From Bradyrhizobium sp. YR681 (GTDB taxonomy: Bacteria > Pseudomonadota > Alphaproteobacteria > Rhizobiales > Xanthobacteraceae), in assembly GCF_000282615.1 (NCBI RefSeq), contig NZ_AKIY01000008.1:1-64000 (forward strand): 64,000 nt of DNA, in the 5' to 3' direction. This document shows, piece after piece, positions 28,955-37,822 of this stretch (positions within the stretch are counted from its first letter, which is position 1; the number at the start of each line of letters is the position of its first letter). Under the pieces are notes generated by a model. It was not told where the DNA came from, did no database searches, and saw nothing but the letters and a program-made list of their open reading frames with translations. The position numbers were made by a program, and so were the translations under genes.

Positions 28955-30112
28955 ATGCCCAGTTCTCCCGATGTCGCCCGCATGAAGCGCGAGCTCGCAG
29001 AGCTCATTGCGATCGACACGCAAAATCCGCCCGGCCACGAAGCCCCGGCGGCGCAATATCTGCGCGACCTGCTGGCCGCCGGCGGCTTCGACGTCGCGTT
29101 GCAGGCGTACAAGCCCGGACGCGTCAACGTCGTGGCGCGGCTCCAGAACGGCGCCGGCCCGGTGTTCGCCTTCAACACCCATATGGATGTCGTGCCCGCC
29201 GGCGAAGGCTGGTCCTCCGATCCCTTTGGCCTGACCGAGAAGGACGGTCGGCTCTATGGCCGCGGCGCCTGCGACTGCAAGGGACCGCTGGCGGCGATGC
29301 TGGAGGCGATGCGGATGCTGGCGGCCGACCGCACGGCATGGTCGGGCACGCTGCTGGGTGTCTTCGTCGCGGACGAGGAGATCGCCAGCGAAGGCGCCAA
29401 ATTCTATGCTGCCGGCCATCCCGGGATCGACGCCGCCGTGGTCGGCGAGCCGACCTCGAATGCCGTCTTCTCCGCGCACAAGGGCAGCCTGCGGCCTGTC
29501 GTGCGGGTGTTCGGCGTCTCCGCGCATTCCGGAACGCCGCATCTCGGCGAGAACGCGATCTACCGGGCCGGCGAATTGCTGTGCCTTGTCGCCGAGCATC
29601 ACGACACGGTTGTCCGTCACCGCAGCCATCCCCTGGTCGGAGCAGCCAGTCTCACGGTCACTAGGATCAACGGCGGCCATGCCGACAACGTGCTGCCCGG
29701 CGCCTGCGATCTTCTGCTCGACCGGCGGATGGTGCCCGGAGAGGATGAGGCGGCCGTCAAGCGGGAGATCGAAGCGCTTCTCGTGGTCGCGCGAGAACGC
29801 TTCGGCCTGCGCGCCGAAATCGTCGACTACAAGGCGACGACCGGAGGAGCGACGGAGACGGCGCAGGAGAGCGCGATCGTGCAGGCGAGCCTTGCCGCCA
29901 GCCGTGCACACGGCGTGACGAAGCCGGGTCCGTTCGGCTTCCAGGGCGCTTGCGACCTCGTGCACTTCGCGGGCGTCGGCGCGCAGGGAGTGGTCATCGG
30001 CCCGGGCGATCTTGCCGTTGCCCACAAGCCCGACGAGTTCGTGCCGGCCGACGAATTCATCACGTCCAGCCTGATCTATCGCGACGTGGCCAAAGCCATG
30101 CTGCGCAACTAG
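28955..30112 (+). CDS. M20 family (ArgE/DapE-type) metallohydrolase
   Basis: 385 residues, two-zinc deacylase/peptidase. Ligand motifs: FNTHMDVVP (H and D), YGRGACDCKGPLA (bridging D), DEEIASEG (catalytic and ligand Glu), GEPTSNAV, and a C-terminal VAHKPDEFVP His. The dimerisation domain has SLRPVVRVFGVSAHSGTPHLGENAI. It likely removes an acyl group from, or cleaves, the imported compound in the cytosol. Placed 23 bases after the ATPase gene. Confidence 0.93.
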   Translation: MPSSPDVARMKRELAELIAIDTQNPPGHEAPAAQYLRDLLAAGGFDVALQAYKPGRVNVVARLQNGAGPVFAFNTHMDVVPAGEGWSSDPFGLTEKDGRLYGRGACDCKGPLAAMLEAMRMLAADRTAWSGTLLGVFVADEEIASEGAKFYAAGHPGIDAAVVGEPTSNAVFSAHKGSLRPVVRVFGVSAHSGTPHLGENAIYRAGELLCLVAEHHDTVVRHRSHPLVGAASLTVTRINGGHADNVLPGACDLLLDRRMVPGEDEAAVKREIEALLVVARERFGLRAEIVDYKATTGGATETAQESAIVQASLAASRAHGVTKPGPFGFQGACDLVHFAGVGAQGVVIGPGDLAVAHKPDEFVPADEFITSSLIYRDVAKAMLRN

Positions 30113-30124
30113 GACCCGAGCGTC

Positions 30125-31225
30125 TTGCGCGTTTCACTGCACCTCGCAGATCTGCATTACGGTGGTGGGCTTGTCCTGCACACGGCCTCGTCCGGCAGCA
30201 TTCCGTCCCTGGCGGAAGTCTATCTGCGGCTCGATGACGGCGAGACCGTCGGCGTCGGCGAGGTGAGGGCCAACATCGCCTACCTCAACGGCTATGACGA
30301 GCGGACCGTGGTGGACGCAATCATCGCCGCCGTTCGCGACGTCGACTGGCGGCGCGATCCCATCGATCTGATCGCGATGATGACGCTCTGGGAGGCGCCA
30401 TACATCGCGCCGGTCCGCACGCTGATCGATTGCGCCTTGCATGATCTCGTCGCACGCCGGGAGCGCAAGACCGTGGCCGCATGGCTCGGCGCGCCGAATG
30501 GGGATGTGAGCAGCAGGACCAACCAGACCCTGTTCTGGTCCTCGCACGAAGACTTCCTTGTCAAGGCACAGGCCTATGTCGACCGCGGTTACAGGGATCT
30601 CAAGGTGCGCATCGCCGTTGGAGATTTTGCCGAGGATCTGCGCCGCATCGCGGCTTTGCGCCAGCGCCTTGGCGGACGGGTGAAGATCGCGGCGGACGCA
30701 AACGGACGCTGGACGGCCGATGAGGCGCTGGCCAGGCTCGAGGCGCTCGCCGCGTACGATCTTGCTTATGTCGAGCAGCCGGTGCCGCCCGGCGACTGGG
30801 CAAGCATCGATGAGCTCGCGCGGAAAAGCCCTGTTCCCGTGATGCTCGACGAGAGCATCGCCACGGCGGACGATATCGCACGGGTATGTGCCTATCGCGG
30901 GCGGGTCTTTGCCCATCTCAAGCTCGTGAAACTCGGCGGCATCGCGCCGACCATCGCGGCGGCGCGAAATCTGTCCGAGGCCGGGGTACCCTTCATGATC
31001 GGCCAGATGAACGAGGGGGCCGCGGCCACCGCGGCGGCGCTGCACGTCGCCTGCGCGACCGCGCCTGAATTCGCCGAGCTCTACGGAGCCGACGGGCTCG
31101 TCAATGATCCGGTTTCAGGCATTTCCTACACCGACGGGGCGGTCCGCGCAGAGCGCGCCCCAGGCCTCGGCGTCAAGTTCGACGCCGCCACCACCAAGCT
31201 CATCGGAGACTACAGATATGACTAG
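30125..31225 (+). CDS. Enolase-superfamily enzyme, muconate-lactonizing-enzyme subgroup
   Basis: 366 residues from TTG. The barrel residues can be placed: K160 and R162 in DLKVRIA, metal ligands D191 (ADANGRW), E217 (YVEQPV) and D242 (LDESIA), and K266/K269 in LKLVKLGG as the second base. These fit racemase, epimerase, cycloisomerase or OSBS-type chemistry by enolate formation. It lacks the DxD motif of dipeptide epimerases in the last strands (it has GQMNEG). The 12-base gap to the M20 gene and 8-base overlap with the M24 gene suggest one pathway. Confidence 0.87.
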   Translation: MRVSLHLADLHYGGGLVLHTASSGSIPSLAEVYLRLDDGETVGVGEVRANIAYLNGYDERTVVDAIIAAVRDVDWRRDPIDLIAMMTLWEAPYIAPVRTLIDCALHDLVARRERKTVAAWLGAPNGDVSSRTNQTLFWSSHEDFLVKAQAYVDRGYRDLKVRIAVGDFAEDLRRIAALRQRLGGRVKIAADANGRWTADEALARLEALAAYDLAYVEQPVPPGDWASIDELARKSPVPVMLDESIATADDIARVCAYRGRVFAHLKLVKLGGIAPTIAAARNLSEAGVPFMIGQMNEGAAATAAALHVACATAPEFAELYGADGLVNDPVSGISYTDGAVRAERAPGLGVKFDAATTKLIGDYRYD

Positions 31226-32390
31226 CGACAACGTTCAGCAGGGGTCTGAATCAGCGTTCCCGAAGCAGGAATATGATGGCCGGGTCGCGCGGGCCCGCGC
31301 GCTGCTGGCCAAGGCCGGCATCGACGTCATGGTCGTGACCGGGCCCGAGAACATCTTCTACCTCACGGGGCAGCAGACGCCCGGCTATTACACCTTTCAG
31401 GCGCTGGTCCTGCCGGTCGAGGGCGAGCCCGCCTTCGTCGTCCGTCAGCTCGAATACTTCAACTTCATCGCGAACACGTTCATCGCCAACGCACAAGTCT
31501 ACCAGGACGGCGATCTGCCGGTGAACTTCCTGGTCAATGTCATCAAGGATCGCGGCTGGGCGTCGAAGCGCATCGCGATCGACAAGCGCGGCTGGTTCTT
31601 GCCCGTCGCGACCTATGAAGCGCTCCAGGACAAGCTTGGGATCCTGCACGATGGCGCCGGCATCATCGAGCAGCTTCGTATCGTGAAGTCGGCGGCCGAG
31701 CTGGAAAAGATCGCCACGGCCGCATCCTATGTCGAGGCCGGCATGCGCGCGGGCCTTGCAGCCGTGAAGCCCGGCGCGAGCGAGAACGATCTCGTCTCCG
31801 CGATGGTGGGCACCTCGATCGCCGCGGGCTCGGAATATGTCGGCATGGAGCCGCTGGTCTCGGTCGGCCGCCGCTCCGGCGTGCCCCATGGCACCTGGCG
31901 GCGCGGGCAGATCGGCGCCAACGATCCTGCGTTCCTGGAAATGGCCGCCAGCCACGACCGCTACCACGCGGCGCTGATGCGCAGCGCCTGGGTCGGCGCC
32001 ATGCCGCAGCGCGCGATCGACATGGAGAAGACCTGTCAGGACGGGCTTGCCGCGGCGCTCGAGGCGATCAAGCCCGGCGCGCCTTGCGAAGCGCCACATC
32101 TGGCCTGTCAGCGGATCATCGATCGCGCCGGTTATACCGAGAACTTCAAGAAGCGCGTCGGCTACAGCATCGGGATCGCTTTTGCGCCGGATTGGGGTGA
32201 GGGCGGCGTGCTCAGCCTTTACACCGGCGTGACCACCGAATTGCGCCCGGGCATGACGTTCCACCTTCCGGTTGCGATGCGAGATTTCGGCCAATTCACC
32301 GTCGGCGTCAGCGAGACCGTGATCGTCACCGAAACCGGCTGCCGGCCGCTCAGCACCATCGATCGCTCGATTTCGCGCGTCGCCGGCTGA
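31218..32390 (+). CDS. M24 pita-bread fold protein, creatinase-like, metal ligands lost
   Basis: 390 residues, starting inside the end of the previous gene. A creatinase/prolidase N-terminal domain (VVTGPENIFYLTGQQTPGYYTF) precedes the pita-bread domain with GRRSGVPHGTWRRGQ and GYSIGIAFAPDWGEGG. Metallopeptidases use D, D, H, E, E; here the D positions read FLEMAAS (E) and HAALMRS (A) and the first His of the metal set is Tyr in GYSIG. It should therefore work without metal, as creatinase does, on a small amidine or cyclic amide rather than on Xaa-Pro peptides. Function inferred only. Confidence 0.8.
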   Translation: MTSDNVQQGSESAFPKQEYDGRVARARALLAKAGIDVMVVTGPENIFYLTGQQTPGYYTFQALVLPVEGEPAFVVRQLEYFNFIANTFIANAQVYQDGDLPVNFLVNVIKDRGWASKRIAIDKRGWFLPVATYEALQDKLGILHDGAGIIEQLRIVKSAAELEKIATAASYVEAGMRAGLAAVKPGASENDLVSAMVGTSIAAGSEYVGMEPLVSVGRRSGVPHGTWRRGQIGANDPAFLEMAASHDRYHAALMRSAWVGAMPQRAIDMEKTCQDGLAAALEAIKPGAPCEAPHLACQRIIDRAGYTENFKKRVGYSIGIAFAPDWGEGGVLSLYTGVTTELRPGMTFHLPVAMRDFGQFTVGVSETVIVTETGCRPLSTIDRSISRVAG

Positions 32391-32478
32391 CGTCGGCTTG
32401 ACCTGCGGCGGAGCAGAGAAAAAAGTAGTCTAGGCAGTGACTTAGATTGGGGCCGTGTTCTGATCTGCTGCCGCCGGG

Positions 32479-33663
32479 CTATTTGCGCCAGGTCGGCGTC
32501 AGCCCCTCACGCATTGCAAAACGCCGGAGCGGGCCGATGGCGCCGAGCAGGTGCATGCCGACGGCGCGGACCGGCTGGAGCGGCAGGAAATCGTTGATCA
32601 GCGAGCGGTTGGCGATGTCGATCGCAAAGGTGCGGCTCAAAATGTCCGGGCGGCGCGCCCGGTCGTAGCGCTTGAGCACCTCGTCCGCGCCGGGGTCCTG
32701 GCTTGATGCGATGGCCTCGCCGGCGAGGCGGGCGATGTCGGCGGCGTCGCGCAGGCCGAGGTTGAGGCCCTGGGCGCCGATTGGGGGAACCACATGGGCG
32801 GCTTCGCCGACCAGCGCGATGCGGTCGCGGCCGAAGGATTTGGGACGCTCGATCGCGAGCGGGAACAGGTTGCGTCCGGGCTCGACCGTCATGCGTCCGA
32901 GGATCGAATGGGACTGCTTCTCGATCGCAGCGGACAGCTCCTCGTCGCTCAAGCCGCGCAGCCGCTCGGCTTCCGCGGGTGCCGAGACCCAGACCACGCT
33001 GGAGCGGTCGCCGGGCAGTGGCACGAACACGCAGGGACCATGCGGCGTGTGGAACTCGGTCGAGACGTTGCGATGCGGCCGCGCATGGCCGACGTTGAAG
33101 GTCAGCGCGGTCTGCGTCAGTTCGCGCCGGGCGACCTCGATGCCGGCAGCCTCCCGGCACAGCGAATGCCGGCCGTCGGCACCGACCACGAGCCGGGCCG
33201 AGAGGAATTGCGCGGAGGCGGTACGGATCGCGACATCGTCGGCTTCGATCAGGACGTTCTCGGCCTCGTCGTCGAAACGGACGATCCCGGGCAGCTCAGC
33301 CGCGCGCGCTTCCAGTGCCAGCATCAGCGAGCGGTTGTCGATGTTGTAGCCGAAGGCGTCGAGCCCGATTTCATGACAGGCGAACCGCACCTCGGGGCTG
33401 CGGAACAGCCGGCCGGTGTCGTCGACGAGCCGCATGACCTCCAGCGCGGCCGCCCTGTCCTTGCAGCGCGGCCAGACGTCGAGGCTCTCCAGCAGATCGA
33501 CGGAGGCGCCCAGCAGCGCGGTGGTGCGATTGTCGGCATAGGGCAGCCGGCGCGCCACCAGCGCGGTCCGTGCACCCGCCTGCGCCAGCGCGATGGCGGC
33601 GCTGAGGCCGGCCGGTCCGCCGCCGATCACGGCTGCGTCAAAATGTGTCGATGCCTCTGTCAT
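32479..33663 (-). CDS. UbiH/COQ6-family FAD monooxygenase
   Basis: 394 residues, flavin aromatic hydroxylase of the ubiquinone-biosynthesis type. FAD-binding GGGPAGLSAAIALAQAGA near 14-31, the NAD(P)H/FAD contact LVVGADGRHSLCRE near 160, and the second FAD motif DRIALVGEAAHVVPPIGAQGLNLGLRDA near 290-317 (GE in place of the usual GD). It probably hydroxylates a ubiquinone precursor ring; the ring position cannot be told. Convergent with the M24 gene across 88 bases that show nothing notable. Confidence 0.88.
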   Translation of the reverse strand: MTEASTHFDAAVIGGGPAGLSAAIALAQAGARTALVARRLPYADNRTTALLGASVDLLESLDVWPRCKDRAAALEVMRLVDDTGRLFRSPEVRFACHEIGLDAFGYNIDNRSLMLALEARAAELPGIVRFDDEAENVLIEADDVAIRTASAQFLSARLVVGADGRHSLCREAAGIEVARRELTQTALTFNVGHARPHRNVSTEFHTPHGPCVFVPLPGDRSSVVWVSAPAEAERLRGLSDEELSAAIEKQSHSILGRMTVEPGRNLFPLAIERPKSFGRDRIALVGEAAHVVPPIGAQGLNLGLRDAADIARLAGEAIASSQDPGADEVLKRYDRARRPDILSRTFAIDIANRSLINDFLPLQPVRAVGMHLLGAIGPLRRFAMREGLTPTWRK

Positions 33664-33793
33664 GGAACGACATTTGACACGGCCTGCGGCAAATTCAAGC
33701 CCACCTATTTTTCCTTAGGTTTTATGGCGAATTGCGCGACCGGCCGCCGCAATGGCTTATGTGCAAATCGATACCGTTCTGATAGCAGGAGCC

Positions 33794-34519
33794 ATGGATA
33801 TTCAGCAGGATTCCCTGAAGCCGAGACCGGCGATCCGCGTCGCGGCCTTCTCGGTGCACATCTTCACCGCTTTCGGCGCGGCCATCGCGCTGCTGGCGAT
33901 GCTGGAGGCCGTGCGCGAGCACTGGGCAGCGATGTTCGGGTGGCTGGGCATCGCGCTGATCATCGACGCGATCGACGGCCCGATCGCACGCCGGCTCGAC
34001 GTCAAGAACGTGCAGCCGAACTGGTCCGGCGACGTGCTCGATCTCGTGGTCGATTTCGTCACCTATGTGTTCGTGCCCGCCTATGCGATCGTGGCCAGCG
34101 GCCTGCTGCTGCCGGTAGCGGCTCCCTTGCTCGGCGTCGCCATCATCGTCACCAGCGCGCTATATTTCGCCGATTTGCGCATGAAGGCCGACGACAATCA
34201 TTTTCGCGGCTTTCCGGCGCTGTGGAATGCGGCGGCGTTCTATCTGTTCCTGCTGCATTGGCCGCCGCTGTGGTCGACGCTGCTGGTTGCAAGCCTGGTG
34301 GTGCTGACCTTCGTGCCGTTTCACGTGCTGCACCCGGTTCGCGTCGTGCGTCTGCGTTGGCTTACGATGTCGCTGATCGTGATGTGGGGGCTGCTGGCGT
34401 TCTATGCGTTGAGGATGGATTTCCACGCCGGCAGTGGCGTGACGCTCGCGCTGTGCGCGATCGCGCTCTGGATCAGCTTCAGCGACGCCTTGATCCGCTT
34501 GGCGAGGTCCTTCGCATGA
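33794..34519 (+). CDS. pcs: Phosphatidylcholine synthase
   Basis: 241 residues. Condenses CDP-diacylglycerol with choline to make phosphatidylcholine in the inner membrane. The CDP-alcohol phosphotransferase motif is complete: D61-G62-x2-A65-R66-x12-G79-x3-D83-x3-D87, with the longer spacing and PNWSGD typical of Pcs. FSVHIFTAFG, ALYFADLRMK and FPALWN also match the family. About eight membrane helices. The Met at 33794, not 33752, fits family N-termini. The stop overlaps the next ATG (ATGA). Confidence 0.95.
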   Translation: MDIQQDSLKPRPAIRVAAFSVHIFTAFGAAIALLAMLEAVREHWAAMFGWLGIALIIDAIDGPIARRLDVKNVQPNWSGDVLDLVVDFVTYVFVPAYAIVASGLLLPVAAPLLGVAIIVTSALYFADLRMKADDNHFRGFPALWNAAAFYLFLLHWPPLWSTLLVASLVVLTFVPFHVLHPVRVVRLRWLTMSLIVMWGLLAFYALRMDFHAGSGVTLALCAIALWISFSDALIRLARSFA

Positions 34520-35241
34520 TGCATCTGATCACCAGCCCCGAAGCCTGGGCCGCACTGCTCACCTTGACCTCGCTCGAGATCGTGCTCGGCATCGACAACG
34601 TCATCTTCCTGTCGGTGATCGTCTCGCGCATCCCCGAGAAGCAGGCGCACCGCGCCCGCCAGATCGGGCTCGCTCTGGCGCTGATCTTCCGCATCATCCT
34701 GCTCAGCCTGCTGGTCTGGCTGATCGGCCTGACCGCGCCGGTGTTCTCGTTCGCGGGTTACGACTTCTCCTGGCGCGACCTGATCCTGATCGGCGGCGGC
34801 CTGTTCCTGATCGCGAAGGCAACGCACGAGATTCATGCCGAGGTCGAGGCCGACGACGGCGAGGGCGATGAGAAGCCCGGCCGCAACGCCTTCTTCTGGG
34901 TGATCGTCCAGATAATTGTGATCGACATCGTGTTCTCGCTGGATTCGATCATCACCGCGATCGGCATGGCGCAGGACATCGAGATCATGATCGCGGCGGT
35001 CGTGATCGCCTGCCTGATCATGTACATTTCGTCCGGGCCGGTGTCGCGATTCGTCGCGGAACATCCGACCACGAAGATGCTGGCGCTGGCGTTCCTGGTG
35101 CTGATCGGCGTCGCGCTGGTGGCGGACGGATTCCAATTCCACATTCCGCGCGGCTACATCTATTTCGCAATTGCGTTCTCTGCGGCGGTCGAGTTCTTCA
35201 ACGTGCTGGCCAAGCGCAACCGCAGGAAAGCCGGGAAATAG
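34516..35241 (+). CDS. TerC family integral membrane protein
   Basis: 241 residues with seven predicted helices. LTLTSLEIVLGIDNVIFLSVIVSRIPE and VQIIVIDIVFSLDSIITAIGMA hold the acidic membrane residues (D in GIDN and SLDS) that define TerC proteins. The middle loop is acidic (EVEADDGEGDE). Members are linked to tellurite resistance and to manganese export or loading of exported metalloproteins. Coupled to pcs by a 4-base overlap. Confidence 0.93.
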   Translation: MMHLITSPEAWAALLTLTSLEIVLGIDNVIFLSVIVSRIPEKQAHRARQIGLALALIFRIILLSLLVWLIGLTAPVFSFAGYDFSWRDLILIGGGLFLIAKATHEIHAEVEADDGEGDEKPGRNAFFWVIVQIIVIDIVFSLDSIITAIGMAQDIEIMIAAVVIACLIMYISSGPVSRFVAEHPTTKMLALAFLVLIGVALVADGFQFHIPRGYIYFAIAFSAAVEFFNVLAKRNRRKAGK

Positions 35242-35333
35242 TCGCGTTTGGACCGTTCCATTCCGCGTCGAGTTGACAACGTGGTCGTGATGTCTTTCGC
35301 TTGCCGTCAAGACGACCGAGAGGAGGTCAGGCG

Positions 35334-36308
35334 ATGACCAAAGCCGTCCGTGTGCACAAGGTCGGAGGCCCCGAGGCCCTGGTCTATGAGAGCGTCGACG
35401 TCCCGGCGCCCGGCCCGGGCGAAGTGCGGATCCGCCAGCATGCGGTCGGGTTGAACTTCATCGACGTCTATTACCGCACCGGCCTCTACAAGGCGCCGGA
35501 GCTGCCCTTCATCGCCGGCAACGAGGCCTCGGGCGAGGTCGTCGCCGTTGGGCCCGGCGTGACGAACTTCCATCCGGGCGACCGTGTCGCCTATTACCAT
35601 AATCTCGGCGCCTATACCGGCGAGCGCAACATCCCCTGGGAGAAGCTGGTCAAGCTGCCTGACCACATCACGCATGAGCAGGGCGCCGTGCTGATGCTGA
35701 AGGGGCTCACCGTCTGGTATCTCCTGCACAAGACCTTCAAGGTCGAGCCGCATCACCGCGTGCTGATCCATGCCGCGGCCGGCGGCATCGGCCTGCTCGC
35801 CTGCCAATGGGCGAGGGCGATGGGCGCACACGTCATCGGCACCGTCGGCTCGCGCGAGAAGGCCGAGCTTGCGGAGGCCAATGGCTGCGACCACGTCATC
35901 CTCTACAACGAGGAAGATTTCGTCGCACGCGTGAAGCAGATCAGCCGCAACGAGGGCTGCGATGTCGTCTATGACGGCGTCGGCAAGGCGACCTTTCCGG
36001 GCTCGCTGTCGTGCCTGAAGCCGCGCGGCATGTTTGTTTCCTTCGGCAACGCCTCCGGCCCGGTGCCGCCGTTCTCCATCGCCGAGCTCAACAATCACGG
36101 CTCGCTGTTCGCGACGCGGCCAAAGCTCAACGACTATATCGGCAAGCGCTCCGAGCTTCTGGAAGGCGCCGACACGCTGTTTGCCGCCGTCATCAGCGGC
36201 AAGCTTCACGTGCCCATCAACCACGCCTACGCGCTGAAAGATGCCGCCAAGGCGCATATCGATCTGGAAAGCCGCAAGACGACAGGGGCTTCGATTTTGA
36301 AGCCGTAG
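35334..36308 (+). CDS. Quinone oxidoreductase (zeta-crystallin type, MDR family)
   Basis: 324 residues. GroES-like N-terminal domain (GEVRIRQHAVGLNFIDVYYRTGLY) and Rossmann domain with HAAAGGIGLLACQWARAMGAHVIGTVGSREKAE. No structural or catalytic zinc cysteines, as in QorA: an NADPH:quinone reductase. The start has GAGGAGG seven bases upstream. Convergent with the aminotransferase gene across a palindromic repeat. Confidence 0.93.
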   Translation: MTKAVRVHKVGGPEALVYESVDVPAPGPGEVRIRQHAVGLNFIDVYYRTGLYKAPELPFIAGNEASGEVVAVGPGVTNFHPGDRVAYYHNLGAYTGERNIPWEKLVKLPDHITHEQGAVLMLKGLTVWYLLHKTFKVEPHHRVLIHAAAGGIGLLACQWARAMGAHVIGTVGSREKAELAEANGCDHVILYNEEDFVARVKQISRNEGCDVVYDGVGKATFPGSLSCLKPRGMFVSFGNASGPVPPFSIAELNNHGSLFATRPKLNDYIGKRSELLEGADTLFAAVISGKLHVPINHAYALKDAAKAHIDLESRKTTGASILKP

Positions 36309-36331
36309 GTCTGCCGTCATCGGCGGTTTAG

Positions 36332-36418
36332 GAGGGTGGGCAAAGGCACAAAGCGCCGTGCCCACCACCTCGTAACGACGGTTATGAAGGTGGGCACGCT
36401 ACGCTTTGCCCACCCTAC
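36332..36418. repeat. Palindromic interspersed repeat, family 2 copy A
   Basis: Outer arms GGGTGGGCAAAG (36334-36345) and its complement (36404-36415); inner arms CGTGCCCACC (36357-36366) and GGTGGGCACG (36389-36398). Fills the gap between convergent genes (stops at 36308 and 36429). Copy B is at 49284-49374. Likely transcribed from both sides and could end or stabilise both mRNAs. Confidence 0.88.
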
Positions 36419-36428
36419 GAGACCGTCC

Positions 36429-37619
36429 TCACGCCACGCGTCGTGCCGCGCCGGCCTTGGTCAAGATCTCGTCGAGACAATCGATCATCTCGGCGATCTC
36501 CGCTTTCGTGACATTCAGCGCCGGCATGAAGCGCAAGCTGTCGACCTGCGGCGCGTTCAGGAGCACGCCGGCCTCGAACGCCTGTGCGACGATGCCAGGT
36601 GCGATCGGCAGCTTGAGGTCGAGCGCGAGCAGCAGCCCGCGCCCCCGCACGCCGCCGAGGCCATGCCGTGCCGAGACTTTCTGCAACTCGCTTTCGAGCA
36701 GCAGGCCGGTCTCGGCGACCTGTTTCAGGAAGTCGGGCTTGCTGACCTCGTCAAGCACGGCGAGGCCCACCGCGCACATGATCGGGTTGCCGTTGAACGT
36801 GCCGCCCTGGTCGCCGTGCTCGAAGCAAGAGGCGCGTTCGGTCGCGAGCAGCGCCGCGAGCGGTACGCCGCCGCCGATGCCCTTGCCGAGCGTCATGATG
36901 TCAGGGGCGATGCCGGTGTGCTCGTAGTGGAACAGTTTTCCGGTCCGGCCCATGCCGGTCTGGATTTCGTCAAAAATGAGCAGCAGGCCGTGCGCTTCGG
37001 TGAGCGCGCGCAGCTCCTTCAGGAACTGGTCGGTCGCGGGCCACACGCCCGATTCACCCTGGATCGGCTCGAGCATCACCGCGACGGTGTTGGCGTTGAT
37101 CAGCTTCTCCACCGAAGCGATGTCGTTCAGCTTCGCCTTCTTGAAGCCGGCGACCTTCGGCTCGAACAGCGGTTCGAATGCCTTCTTGCCCGAGGCCGAC
37201 ATCGTCGCCAGCGTCCGGCCGTGGAAGCCGCCCTCGAAACTGATGATCTCGAACGCACCGTTCCTGTGCAGGCTGCCAAATTTGCGCGCGAGCTTGATCG
37301 CGCCCTCGTTGGCTTCCGCGCCGGAATTGGCGAAGAACACCTGGTCGAACGCGCTGTTTGCAACGAGCGCCTCGGCAAGCTTCAGGCTCGGCTCGTTGTA
37401 GAACGCCGGGCTCGGCGTCAAGAGCCGCTTGGACTGCGCGGTAAGCGCGCCGGCGATGGCAGGCGGGGAGTGGCCGAGGCAGTTCACGGCCCAACCCTGC
37501 ACGAAGTCGAGATAGCGCTTGCGGCAGTCGTCCCAGAGGTAGGAGCCGGCGCCGCGGACGAACACGGTCTTGGGCCGTGCGGTGATGTCCATCAGCGCGT
37601 CATACGGATGCGTGGTCAT
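36429..37619 (-). CDS. Acetylornithine-type class III aminotransferase
   Basis: 396 residues, PLP enzyme of the ArgD group, acting on acetylornithine/2-oxoglutarate and, in some species, succinyl-diaminopimelate. The PLP region is [32 protein letters not shown], and [12 protein letters not shown], with the Schiff-base Lys in [18 protein letters not shown]. Good ribosome site (GAGGAG) before ATG. An Arg-rich leader peptide and hairpin lie 45 to 195 bases upstream, which supports an arginine-pathway role. Whether this or another copy is the main argD of the genome is not visible here. Confidence 0.85.
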   Translation of the reverse strand: MTTHPYDALMDITARPKTVFVRGAGSYLWDDCRKRYLDFVQGWAVNCLGHSPPAIAGALTAQSKRLLTPSPAFYNEPSLKLAEALVANSAFDQVFFANSGAEANEGAIKLARKFGSLHRNGAFEIISFEGGFHGRTLATMSASGKKAFEPLFEPKVAGFKKAKLNDIASVEKLINANTVAVMLEPIQGESGVWPATDQFLKELRALTEAHGLLLIFDEIQTGMGRTGKLFHYEHTGIAPDIMTLGKGIGGGVPLAALLATERASCFEHGDQGGTFNGNPIMCAVGLAVLDEVSKPDFLKQVAETGLLLESELQKVSARHGLGGVRGRGLLLALDLKLPIAPGIVAQAFEAGVLLNAPQVDSLRFMPALNVTKAEIAEMIDCLDEILTKAGAARRVA

Positions 37620-37664
37620 GTCGTACTCCTCTGGAGGCGGGTGGAAATAGGACGCAAAAGCAGA

Positions 37665-37690
37665 AAGGCCGCACCTTGCGGTGCGGCCTT
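37665..37690 (-). terminator. Terminator hairpin of a putative arginine attenuator
   Basis: On the minus strand: AAGGCCGCACC-GCAA-GGTGCGGCCTT, a perfect 11-bp stem with a GNRA tetraloop, followed by TTT-rich sequence (CTGCTTTTGC). It lies 45 bases before the aminotransferase start and 28 bases after the leader-peptide stop. Its left arm can alternatively pair with GGUGCG inside the leader coding region (37749-37744). Confidence 0.75.
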
Positions 37691-37718
37691 CTCGAAAACT
37701 TCAGCTGAATTCAGTGGT

Positions 37719-37814
37719 TCAGCGGCGGCGTCGTCGGACATGGCGCACCCTCTCGTCGTCGCGGCTGCGACGGCGGAGCATTTCGGTGCGCTGATGGGTC
37801 CGGGCGTTGATCAT
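37719..37814 (-). CDS. Arg-rich leader peptide of a putative attenuator
   Basis: 31 codons, of which 13 are Arg (CGC, CGT, CGA, CGG, AGG), including RRRSR at 14-18 and five Arg codons directly before TGA. The ATG falls about 8 bases after a -10-like hexamer, so the transcript probably has no 5' UTR, as known for the trpL leader of Sinorhizobium. Three segments can pair exclusively: GCGCACC at 37791-37785 (1) with GGTGCGC at 37749-37743 (2); 2 with CGCACC at 37685-37680 (3); and 3 within the terminator. No protein function is expected beyond sensing Arg-tRNA supply. Confidence 0.6.
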   Translation of the reverse strand: MINARTHQRTEMLRRRSRDDERVRHVRRRRR

Positions 37815-37822
37815 GGGGCGCG

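Noticed and set aside
30125..31225. Dipeptide epimerase as function of the enolase homologue
   Set aside because: The DxD motif of dipeptide epimerases is missing in the last barrel strands.
28955..32390. Ectoine/hydroxyectoine catabolism (eut/doe) as the function of the M20-enolase-M24 cluster
   Set aside because: The M24 protein has some resemblance to ectoine hydrolase, but the partner genes of that pathway are not present and the enolase homologue does not belong to it.
32794..34515. A long plus-strand frame running into TerC that would make an 815-residue fusion
   Set aside because: The upstream part is antisense to the UbiH gene and out of frame with pcs; TerC starts at 34516 with an overlap typical of coupled genes.
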